From NCBI GenBank assembly GCA_025331435.1, contig JAIWNI010000004.1, forward strand, positions 310,001 to 374,000: a stretch of DNA of 64,000 nucleotides, written 5' to 3'. A model generated the notes under the pieces. It was not told the origin of the DNA. It did no database searches and was given only the letters and a program-made list of their open reading frames with translations. This document shows positions 54,900-64,000 of the stretch, in pieces (within the stretch, counting starts at the first letter, position 1; the number at the start of each line of letters is the position of its first letter). Source of the stretch: Choanephora cucurbitarum. Taxonomy: Eukaryota; Mucoromycota; Mucoromycetes; Mucorales; Choanephoraceae. The position numbers and the translations under genes are program-made.

Positions 54900-56100
54900 C
54901 CAACATAGTTCAAAGTTTTCAAAATTTAGGATTTTTTTTATAAATTATAACATTTTCCTCAGTATAGTCAACATAGAAAAACATACGAATAGCTTGGTCT
55001 TTCGTGAGCATTTTTGTAAGGGTAAAGGCACGAATAAAGTAGTCAGCAAACCTGATTACATTCATGTTAACCAGTTGATGCGGGCGTTTACTCAAAGTAG
55101 GATACTTAACGATTCTAGCACGAGAAAGGATAGGTCGAAGACAATGGTCGCGATCAGGATTATGTTCGTAAAGGAAGAACATTAGTAGAGTGCAAAGCCG
55201 CTTAGGAACACAGGCTAATGTTTCAGGCGTGACAGCGGTGGCGATGAACGGCCGAAACAAATGGGTTAGCGAATCCAGAGCCTTGAACAGTAACGCAAAG
55301 ACGCTGTTGATGCCTTGGAGAGGCTGAAGGCGAAGGGCCGGAAGCAAAAGGGGCAGGCGGTAATTGGGAGGATTTAGAGCATACTGGTAAAAGGAATTCA
55401 ACAGTCGAGACAACATAATAGAGTAATTTGCATCAGAATTGGGATTCAGACAAAAGGATGAGGACTCAGTGTCAATCCTAAAGTCTGTGAGGAAAGGAAT
55501 CAGCCATTGAAGCTGGAGAGCGCCCTGTTGTATGTGTGCATTTGATGAACTTAAATCACCTTTGGATCTGGGTAAACACATGGTGAAGTAGCTAAGCCGT
55601 GTAAATTATCTGTTGAGTTAAACAAGATTAAAGAGAGGGTTTTATTCAGTGTAGAATGAGATTGTGAATATAAATTGTGCTTGGTGATACAAAGTAGAAT
55701 TGTGTCTTAAATCAATATCTTGATTTAATGATACATCTAGCTTACGATACATCACTGTGGAAAATGTGGTAGGAGATAAAAGTCGATACTATGGAATGGA
55801 GTCTGGCGAGCACAGAGATGACGCGAAGAACATGCCAAAGCTTTGACAGAATTAGCGAGTTCAGTATGGTTACTCGACCCCGGACCGACAATTGATGACC
55901 TCTGTGGATATTGCAAGCCTTATTGATTTTTTCGAGTAAAGAAGAGAAGAAGTTTCACTGGTGAGAGGAAGTAAAGAGAGGGTAGCCTAGATAGATGACG
56001 GGCCCAGCAGAAGAGGAGTCATGCCATTGAGTAATGTTGCTTTCCGCTAAGCGAGAAGCCCAATTGGTAATAAATCGGTTACGATTATCAGACAAAGAAA
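54900..56100 (-). mobile_element. LINE (non-LTR) reverse transcriptase, C-terminal fragment
   Basis: The minus strand reads the C-terminal RT and thumb region of a LINE: NITQWHDSSSAGPVIYLGYP, then after a TGA near 55955 FFSSLLEKINKACNIHRGHQ and LILSKLWHVLRVI, frame breaks near 55600-55850, then ORF 55581-54919 with LPRSKGDLSSSNAHIQQGAL and LQLQWLIPFL. The order WHD...YLGYPL...LSVRGR...LWHVLR...QQGALQLQWL is typical of fungal LINE RTs. The catalytic YADD part is absent, and the fragment is cut exactly where the right inverted arm begins (56100/56101). Confidence 0.75.
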
Positions 56101-56527
56101 TGAGCATTATTTGTATTACCTGAGTAATGTGATGGATATTCCTGACAGAAACAACATGAAGAGCTTTTACTTGGTAATGGACAATTCTCCCATACATAAG
56201 CCAGCTACAACAAGAAGTCTGATAGAGAGTAGGGGCTATAAGCGTACATATCTCCCATTATGCTCTTCATTCATAAACCCAATTGAGCTATTCTGGTCGA
56301 AGGCGAAGTGTGGTCTCAAAAGAAGACCTTTCGAGACTGGTGAGACGCTTACACCAAGAATTATAAAAGCATGCTCAAAGGTAACCAAGAATGATTGCCA
56401 AGGTTGGATACATTACTCCCTCAGATTCTTTGAGAGGTACTTAGCACTGAAGAAAAACTTGTAATCAGATCAAACACAGTTTAGTTTTCTACTAATTGCC
56501 CTTTTTTCTTCTCTTAATTTTCCTGAA
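56101..56527 (+). repeat. Right arm of the 427-bp inverted duplication
   Basis: The plus-strand copy of the transposase C-terminus (LVMDNSPIHKPATTRSLIES ... FERYLALKKNL, stop at 56462-56464). It lacks the first catalytic residue and any start, so it is a fragment. Its inner edge abuts the LINE fragment directly. Confidence 0.9.
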
Positions 56528-56787
56528 TTTTCTCTCTTATTTCATCCAATTAATTTCTCTTATTTGTTCTGAGCTGTCTTTTAATTGTTGAAAAATACAC
56601 GTAATGACGCTTTGTTTATTTATGCAGCAAAAGTGTAGAAAATTGTAGAAATTCTGTAAATGGAAATGCTCTTTTTTTTTTTCTTTCTAGATCTTTCACT
56701 TGCTTATTTTCCTGAAACTATATAAATGCAAGCAGTTCTCTTGCTGCCTCCTCGTCCATACTTCATCGAATTACCTGAAACAAGAAA
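56528..56787 (+). promoter_or_regulatory. HSP20 promoter with heat-shock element and TATA box
   Basis: TTCCTGAA (56709-56716) has the TTCnnGAA core of a heat-shock element. It sits just upstream of TATATAAAT near 56720, a TATA box about 65 bp before the ATG. Further GAA units (GTAGAAAATTGTAGAAATTC near 56633-56653) could extend the HSF site. Heat-induced control is inferred from this layout. Confidence 0.6.
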
Positions 56788-57360
56788 ATGGCTTTTAACC
56801 AACGTTTAATTGCTGATGCTCTCTGCGATATGCAACGTGCTATGGCTGTCTTTGAACAACCCTTCTTCCAGTCCTTTTTTGATCAAAGAGCTGTAGAACC
56901 CAAACATCACAAGAAGGATAATCACCGAGGACTAGTGAGTCGCTTCCCTGCTACAGATATGGTTGAGAAGCCCGACTTGTATGAACTGCATGCTGAAATA
57001 CCTGGTTATGACAAGAAGGACTTGAAGATTGAAGTACCTGATGACCATACTTTGATTCTTAGTGGTTCTGTCAAGAAAGAACGTCATGAAGGCCCTGCTG
57101 AAGACAAGACAAACGACGTAAAAGAACAACAACAGCAACAAGTGGTCCATAAGAAAGAGCAAGATAGTCAAATGACACGCCATACATCGAGTCCCAAGTG
57201 GTGGGTTAATGAACGTATGACTGGTGCCTTTTCAAGAACATTTAGTTTCCCTGAATCCATTGATGCTGAAAGAATCAAAGCTTCTAGTGAAGATGGTGTT
57301 CTCAAGGTGATTGTCCCCAAGGCCAACAAGAGTTCTTCTCGATTCATTCAAATTGATTAA
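56788..57360 (+). CDS. Small heat shock protein (HSP20/alpha-crystallin)
   Basis: An ATP-independent holdase chaperone of 190 residues, single exon. N-terminal arm of about 50 residues (CDMQRAMAVFEQPFFQSFFD), then the alpha-crystallin domain: FPATDMVEKPDLYELHAEIP, GYDKKDLKIEVPDDHTLILS, GAFSRTFSFPESIDAERIKA and SSEDGVLKVIVPK. A charged insert of roughly 45 residues with a Gln run (KTNDVKEQQQQQVVHKKEQD) splits the domain, as in several fungal HSP20s. No introns, usual for heat-shock genes, and the promoter carries an HSE. Confidence 0.95.
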   Translation: MAFNQRLIADALCDMQRAMAVFEQPFFQSFFDQRAVEPKHHKKDNHRGLVSRFPATDMVEKPDLYELHAEIPGYDKKDLKIEVPDDHTLILSGSVKKERHEGPAEDKTNDVKEQQQQQVVHKKEQDSQMTRHTSSPKWWVNERMTGAFSRTFSFPESIDAERIKASSEDGVLKVIVPKANKSSSRFIQID

Positions 57361-57829
57361 ATGTTAAGAAAGTCTATACCATAATTCCTCTTTTTTACTT
57401 TACAACAATAAAAGCAATCATTTTTTTTTCTACTAAATGTTATTGAGTAATGTCTAGAATGTATTAAAACTTGTGTGTTGCACTGAAGTCATTACCATCA
57501 TTGAATTAATATCAGTTCATGAAGAACAAAAAAAAAAGCTCGAGGCACTGTTTAGAATAGGTCTTGCTCATTATTATCATGAATTTCTTTTTTTTCCTTT
57601 AGTTTATCAACTGTACCTCTCTTTTATAGTAAATCTTATCTGTAAGCGCTTTTGTTTGGTATACTAAAACTAGTATAGCGACACATAAAATACCCGTTAA
57701 GCTTAAAATGATAGATTTTTAATTTGGAATCATAATGATTTGTAGTATTATTTACATCTAAAGAAAAGAAAAAGTATATAGTGTTCAAAAAGAAAAGAAG
57801 TAGAGAGAAAGATAGAAAAAATAGAGGCC
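57361..57829. other. Intergenic between convergent genes
   Basis: The 3' flanks of HSP20 and RRP12. AT-rich, with no gene or element recognised. Confidence 0.5.
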
Positions 57830-60800
57830 TTATTTCTTGACACGACCAGTGTAAGTCATCTTTTGGTCACGTCTACCCTTCTTCTTAATGACCTTGTTCA
57901 AAGGAATATAACTATAGGGATCCACTTGACCTTTACGCTTAACATCGCCACCTGCTTTCTATAAAGCCGCAAGAGAAAAAGTATATCAGATAATGGATAA
58001 AACTATGCGATAATCAATTGCCTCTTACCTTTGTACGGAATTCTTTACCAATCTTCTCAAATTGCTTCTTAGGCTTCTTTGTCTTGACTGGCTCTTCGCC
58101 ATCGTCTACTTCCATAGCTTCAACAGCATCCTTGCCCTTCTTAAACTTGATTCTGTTTCTCTTATCACGAACGAAACCATCGGGGTTAGTCACATGCTGC
58201 ATGTAGTAATCCTCTTCTTGTTCTTCCCCTGATTCTTCTTCATCATTTTGAGCAGTAGGTTCATTGATTACCAAGCGACCTTCTTCATTTTCAGCAAAGG
58301 CATCCTTGTTGTTCTTCATCTTACGTTGTGTAGGTTTAGAAGAAGAGATGCGACCAAGAGCAGAACGATCCAAGAAATCAAGAGGTCCATCCTCACCATC
58401 TTCACGAATGAATGTGTTAGGAGTAACGCCTTGGTTCTTCTTTTTCTTTTGCTTAAGGGCATCAGCGGCTGCCTTGACTGTCTTGAGTGTCTCATCTTCA
58501 GAGTCGTCATCAATTTCACTATCAGAGCCGTACAAGACTTCCTCATAAGCGTCTTGGAAGGCACCCTTCTTGGCAGCGGTACGAACATCATCTTCGTTAT
58601 CGCTGTCATCGGCAGGAGCATTAGCTGTCTTCTTTCTCTTGGCTCTCAAACGACGCTTTTGAATGTTGACAATCATCTTCTTGTCTTCTTCAGGCATGAG
58701 AGCAGCAACGGCTTCATAACCAAAACGACGAATCAGACGTTCAAACAAGTGACGAATCTTGACCTTGAAGTGACTCTTGTGTTGATGTTGACACTTGATC
58801 AATGATTGAACAATGGGGCCCAATTGAGGCTGAACGATGCTGGCGTCAAGAATGACAATGCAGACCTTGACATAACCAATAGCACCCTTGACAATTTCAC
58901 GGTTGTTGGAACCAACAAGGACGTTAATGGTCTGAAGTAATTCAAAGGCCATCTCACCAGATAGATCATCCTTGAATTCATAAAAGATACGTGAAAGAGC
59001 ACCGACAGTGGCACTGATCATATGAGCAGTAGTACCGGCTAAACCAGCAGTGACCATTGTGAAGAATTCACTGATAGTAGCGTTGGCATCAGGAAAAGAA
59101 GCATCAAAGCCTTCAAGACGGCTGTTCTTCACAACACCACCTTCCTTCATTTTATTACCCATATTGACAAGGAGTTCAAAGGCAAAGTTACGTGTCTTTT
59201 CGTTGTTATCCTTAGAGGCCAAAACTACTTCAGATAGAACAGCAGGAATGAAATGGAGCTCGGTAGGAGGCAAGAGCAGGACAACTTGATTGAGTGTTTT
59301 GATACGGTCCTTTTTGGCAGAAGGTGTGCAAGTGGCAGTAGCATCCAACAAGTGTGTCTCGAGCTCTTCCAAATGGCTGCTGGAGATGACTTGGCGACCA
59401 TGAGGACAGTTCATGAGGTGATAGAGAACCTTGTAACCCTTCTTTTGAAGAGAAGGATCGTCTTCCTTGTTTAACAAAGATTGAACAGTACCATTGTATA
59501 AGAGTTCGGCTGATTCTAAATCTAAAAAGGGGATCATAATGATAGCTAAATCCAACATGGTGTGAGACATGGGAGGAGGTAACGAGGGGTCGCTGGCTTG
59601 ATTGGGCTCGTTAGATTCCAAAGATTGAGAAAGCATACCAAGGACCTTCTTGAATGTTGTGTTGATATCTTCAGGACCCGTGATGGTCAAGTAAGCCTTG
59701 ATAACATCAGCCATAAAGCCACGGAACATGGGAGCAATTTGACTGTACACATTGAAGAAGACAGCCAAATAATTGACAGCAAACTTGCTCAAGAAGGCCA
59801 AGTTTTCAGCTGCTTGAGCCTTTGTCAAGCCGTAAGCCTTAAGCAAGTGAGCATCGTCGGCAGAGGACTTGATCAAAACCTGGTTCTTTTCAACCAACAA
59901 TTGAAGGGCTTGAGCGATAGTAGGACGCAAGTCGGGTTGAGTGTACAGCAAAGAACTAAAACGCTCAGCAACGGTATCATTGAATGCACGTGTAAGATCG
60001 ACAGGGAGGTCGCAGAAGCCTGGAGCCAAACTCCAGATTTGGTTTACCAAGGTTTCATAGACCTTAGCTTGCATCTCCAATTCACGGGCTGCAGCGGCTT
60101 CACCCTTTTGAGCAAGACGATCACCAAGAGGGATCAGGACGTTGACAAAATAACTTAAAGTGGTATTGGTTGTGTATGTTTTCAAGAGAGGAAGCAAGAA
60201 AGCACGACCAATGTCAGATTTAGATGTAGATTCAAGGTTAAGAGGAAGAATATTCAAAAAGAATTCAGGGCCCATGGTAGAGATGGCTACACCCAAAGTC
60301 TTATCCAATTGTTCCTTGTAAGTCTCAGAGGGGGAAAGACGCAATTCACCCAAAAGAGCTAAACAACCGTTCATGAGAGGAGCAGCGAAATGGTTCAATT
60401 TGTTGAAGACAGCTTGTTGAATGGTCATGACATGAATCCAAGCAGACTGGAAATGAACACCAAGACCGTTCTCGAGTAATTGAATGATTTCAGTCAAACT
60501 GTTTTGTTCACCAGCGCTTGCCTGTTCAATCAAATCATCTGTGATACAGTATTCAACAAGGGTGCTCAGACAATTGGCAATTTGACGATGACATCTAGAA
60601 TCATGCTGAAGGTCATTGAAAATCAAGCCAAAGACGACGGCTAAATCACGAGCACATTGAGCTGAGTTCATCCTAATTTAATATTAAGTTACTTTGTTTC
60701 GTCCTCTCCTAATTTGTTCTCTCCGAATACTTTACTTTGCATAAGCAGGGAAAGCTTTGCTCACAATCAAGAGCCATGCAGGCAAAAGACGTTCATCCAC

Positions 60801-62038
60801 GGCAGCAGGCTTCAATTCGCAAATAGCCTAAATAACAATAACAATAGAAAGGTTCAGTCCAAGCCATAAGTCTCCATCTAAATTCCACTTACACGAAGTA
60901 ATCCTGCAAATTTATCACTATCCATATCTGTTTCTTGAGAGTCAAAGAGAGCTTCAAAGACATCAAATGCTGCTTTTGTAAGGAAAATGTTGTTGAACTT
61001 GGGAAGTTGAAGCAATGTTTGGCACAAGCTAGAAAATTTCTATAGATAATTGTTAATCATCACAACCATATATCGCTCTCATTGTTGGCTAGATACTATA
61101 CGAAAGGTGGCCAATAAGGAACAATTGTCTGAAGCAAAGCAAGCATGTGTTGAGCAGCATGTTGTTCTGACTTTGAGGTCTCTTGTAAAACACGAAGAAC
61201 AAATTCAGCAGTCATGTCAGCAGCAGGATGAACAGCTGTAGGAGGAGGAGGGCGAGATAAAATGTTGCGAACGGCATCCTGTGCTCTCTTACGTGCCTAC
61301 ATAGTTATATGAGTAAAAGAAAAATATATCATCACCTTTTCTTGTCCACTTTACCTTGGGAGAAGCATTAGCACTGAGAACAAGTAATTGCTGGTAAGCC
61401 TTTTTAGTCACAGGCATAGACCAATTAGGACCATCCTGAGCAGCTAAAAGCTCTTGAAGACAGCCAACAATAGAACGAACAATAGGTTGTTCTTCTTTGT
61501 GTTCTTCAAAAACGTTTTCAATAATTGTCATGATATCAGTAAATTTGGATCGAAGTACAGAATGAGGAAGGCTAATAAAATAGATCAGTAACTGCATGGC
61601 CTATGTTTGTAAATCACAGTGCTTCTTACAATGGGAATACTTCGTCCAATAAATAAAGCAATGCACCAACTAATTCAGATGAACCTTGAGAAGAATGCAA
61701 AGTAGTCATCTAAAGGATACATATTAAGTAACTGTCAAATCATATATAGAGGGCCTATTTTACCATAGCGCCAAAATAAGCAGTGGGCGATAGTTGTTCA
61801 TTTTGCTCACGGATAGTCTATTGAAAACATGAGTCGGTTCCATCTTTCTCTCGTAATAACCGAAAATAAAGGTACTTACTTCTTCTACAGCAAGTAAGGT
61901 TTGAGCATACTATTAAAAAATAAGAAAGATCAGATCTAGATCACTTGCATTAGCAGTTTCTCGGCAGATCCTTACCAACTTTTGGTTTTCCAACTTTGAG
62001 TTGGCTTGCTTTCTGATTTTGTCTAATCTAGCCTCCAT
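57830..62038 (-). CDS. RRP12: Ribosomal RNA processing protein 12 (RRP12)
   Basis: A HEAT-repeat karyopherin-like factor needed for export of both pre-ribosomal subunits. Exons (minus): 62038-61976, 61909-61880, 61817-61764, 61709-61630, 61571-61355, 61296-61102, 61039-60893, 60827-60736, 60672-58029, 57958-57830, all in phase (1,216 residues, near the yeast length). N-terminus MEARLDKIRKQANSKLENQK then YAQTLLAVEEV; SKFTDIMTIIENVFEEHKEE; KRAQDAVRNILSRPPPP; AICELKPAAVDERLLPAW; a long HEAT body; C-terminus GEEPVKTKKPKKQFEKIGKE and GQVDPYSYIPLNKVIKKKGR. The exon 4/5 join uses the TTATTAG acceptor at 61572-61573, because the nearer CATAG would break the frame. Codon bias in the large exon suggests strong expression. 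Confidence 0.95.
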
Positions 62039-64000
62039 TGCTTTGACGGTAGACTTGCTGTCAACAGAAGAAAGAGACAATAGGTAAAGAAAAAAACAAG
62101 AAAAAAATGTTTAAAAGTCCTATATTCGTGACTTGATTTCGGCTTTTAAGCCCACTTGCATAGTTTTCTTTAACGCATTTTTTCTTTCTTTTGAGTTGGC
62201 TTTGAGATACAGTCGTTCTACTCTCAACTGTGGGTCGTGCCTACTACAATTACCACATGGCTCGGTCCAATCTTGGATGTGGCTATAGACTCTTAAGTTG
62301 CGCTTTTATTCTCAGACCATCATAAATAAAGAGAAAAATTATGCATGATTCTATTTCCTTACACCTTTCTAAGCCAGCTTTTTCAATTTCTTTTGAGGTG
62401 GAAAAACTAATGCCAGAGAATTATCTAAGGGTAGACACTCACCACGTCCTTTGTCTTTGTTTTACCAACATGTCTATCTACTATCTGTAAACAAGTGCGA
62501 ATTGCTGTAAAGCTTATATTGGTACACACAACTATCTATCCATAGAAGCTAGTTTGTTTAATTGGAGACCCAAAGGAACTTTTTTCTACCAACGCATCAT
62601 CAAACACAATGGAATCAAGCGAAAGACAATTCAGCTACTCTGTTTGCAAGTCTACAAGTATTTTGTATGTATTGATTACTTTAATTGATGCAATATGAAA
62701 ATGCAAAGAGTAAAAAAATGTCTTGCTTAGATGAACTTGACTTATAATTCATCATTTCCTTCTGCCCTCGCATTGTAACTGAGGCTCATGGGTGTAGTAG
62801 ATCTAAAAGACTTGGTAAAAGAGTATGAGAGACTTAGATATGTTGATCAAGTAGTATGAACGATGAGGAAGAATGCTTGAGGCTCATAAATAGATTCTAC
62901 TTGTCAACTCTTCATGATATGTTTTAAAGCAATTAAGCGCAATCGATAGACATTAAGATTACCCTGATACCAACCGAAGGATTCGATCATTATGAGAAGC
63001 TAATACTCAGTACGAATTGCAGATATCTAAAAGCATTTTCTCGTATTGCAATCAATAACACGACTTCTTGTGTTTTTCTTCAATGTAACTTACCTGTGTC
63101 TTTTAACAGTACTCACTCAATTTGAGGACGGTTGCTCTAGCGATGCTTTTTCTTTAAGAGTGATGCCCTTAAATTCAGAAGATTCCTGTGCGCTTTATGC
63201 TTAATCTATACCCCATCCATCCCCTCTTGATTTCTCAGTAAGTATAAACCGAACAGAGCGGTGGTATACTTTATTTACAGTGTTCTTCGTCTTAACTTTG
63301 GCGAGAAGAATACGATATTTTTTCTTTTTGATTTGTATTGTTACTAAAGGTAGCAGCAGTCGTCACCCAATGCTGTAAAGCATTCCCAGAACAAGATCAA
63401 CAGCACAAGAAAATGTTTATCTTGTTTGTTTCAGCTAGATAGCAGTTCTCAAACAAGTTCAATTCTACAAAGGTAATTCTATCAGACATTGAAACTAACT
63501 TACAACTCCCTTTACTCGTAATCATCTAATAGTCTTTTTGTGTGCATGCTTGCTTCAGATGGTTAACTCACCAGGAACACTCAAGCCATTTTTCTTCTTT
63601 TTTTTTTTTAATATTCTCTAGCTTAAGTTCGACAAATCGAACGATGCCTTGTGAAAAGTCAGCTTTCAACCCGAAGAATTCCATTCAAGGCTTTGTCATT
63701 TTTTTCTTTGATTGGCAGGATGATCAAGGAAAATTTCAAAATCGGACATTTCTTCTCTAAAAAAGAAATCCCCACAAATTCGGACTATCGTTTTGCCCCA
63801 TATAAAAGGGACACAATTGTATTCGGCTTAATTCTAACTGTCCTCGAAACTTGCCGATTTCAGCCTGAGTTGAGTTGCAATATCTTGTATTCAGAGCTAG
63901 ACTAATAGCAATTCATGCCGACCTAATTTGATATTCTAGCGTTCCTGATGATCTCATTCATTCAACCTTTTTCTCTTTCTCTCAGATCAATCTAACAAAT
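62039..64000. other. RRP12 upstream region and gene-free DNA
   Basis: Nearly 2 kb with no supportable gene. Small ORFs at 63542-63760 and 63651-63905 plus (KSQLSTRRIPFKALSFFSLI) have no family features and overlap each other. A TATAAAAG motif near 63801 shows no gene after it within the window. Confidence 0.45.

Noticed and set aside
58248..60158. Several plus-strand ORFs of 60-186 codons
   Set aside because: Shadows of the long, codon-biased RRP12 exon on the other strand; no family features.
1..64000. CRISPR arrays, rRNA genes, tRNA genes
   Set aside because: No regularly spaced repeats or rRNA-like sequence seen, and no stretch with a convincing tRNA T-loop and acceptor pairing by eye. 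A tRNAscan-type run would be needed to exclude a tRNA.

Overview
The window looks like nuclear DNA of a filamentous fungus, most likely Mucoromycota/Mucorales. Reasons: AT-rich sequence; protein genes broken by many short GT-AG introns (about 45-110 nt); a CotH-family kinase-like secreted protein, typical of Mucorales; Helitron, chromovirus-type Ty3/gypsy, LINE and Tc1/mariner-like elements; and fungal versions of TRM82, RRP12, EBP2, HPM1, ALO and APC5. Species cannot be fixed from sequence reading alone.

Layout. 1-559: 3' end of an unidentified spliced gene. 726-5180: a Helitron with a long Rep-helicase ORF and a damaged N-terminus. 5.2-7.5 kb: decayed DNA and a TATG-type microsatellite. 7.5-12.7 kb: a coiled-coil protein and a NIPA-type magnesium transporter with an apparent one-base frameshift. 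12.7-17.2 kb: transposon debris: the end of a Tc1-like element, a minus-strand pseudogene with an RPDA...GFGEV motif, and a broken chromovirus. 17.4-23.4 kb: TRM82, ribosomal protein eS10, XPA/RAD14 and a four-TM protein. 24.9-38 kb: a secreted protein with two cysteine-stabilised repeats, HPM1, CotH, an F-box protein, a bacterial-type fused chorismate mutase/prephenate dehydratase, and D-arabinono-1,4-lactone oxidase. 39.36-45.01 kb: a full-length, very young Ty3/gypsy chromovirus with near-identical LTRs and a 5-bp target duplication. 46.5-53.5 kb: a dense block with a 7TM protein, EBP2, a MED28-like Mediator subunit, TRM10 and a 14-exon APC5. 53.47-56.53 kb: a nested transposon structure with two identical 427-bp inverted arms around a LINE fragment. 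56.8-62 kb: an HSP20 chaperone and the 10-exon ribosome-assembly factor RRP12. 62-64 kb: no gene recognised.

Shared themes are informational: ribosome biogenesis (RRP12, EBP2, eS10), tRNA and ribosomal protein methylation (TRM82, TRM10, HPM1), repair (XPA), transcription (MED28-like) and cell cycle (APC5). They are scattered single genes, not an operon-like system. The most unusual items are the fused P-protein, the perfect inverted transposase arms, the retroelement with two successive +1 frame changes and no visible tRNA primer site, and a 90-nt hairpin at 38.5 kb. Exon boundaries were placed by hand from GT/AG sites and reading-phase agreement; they are not transcript-verified.
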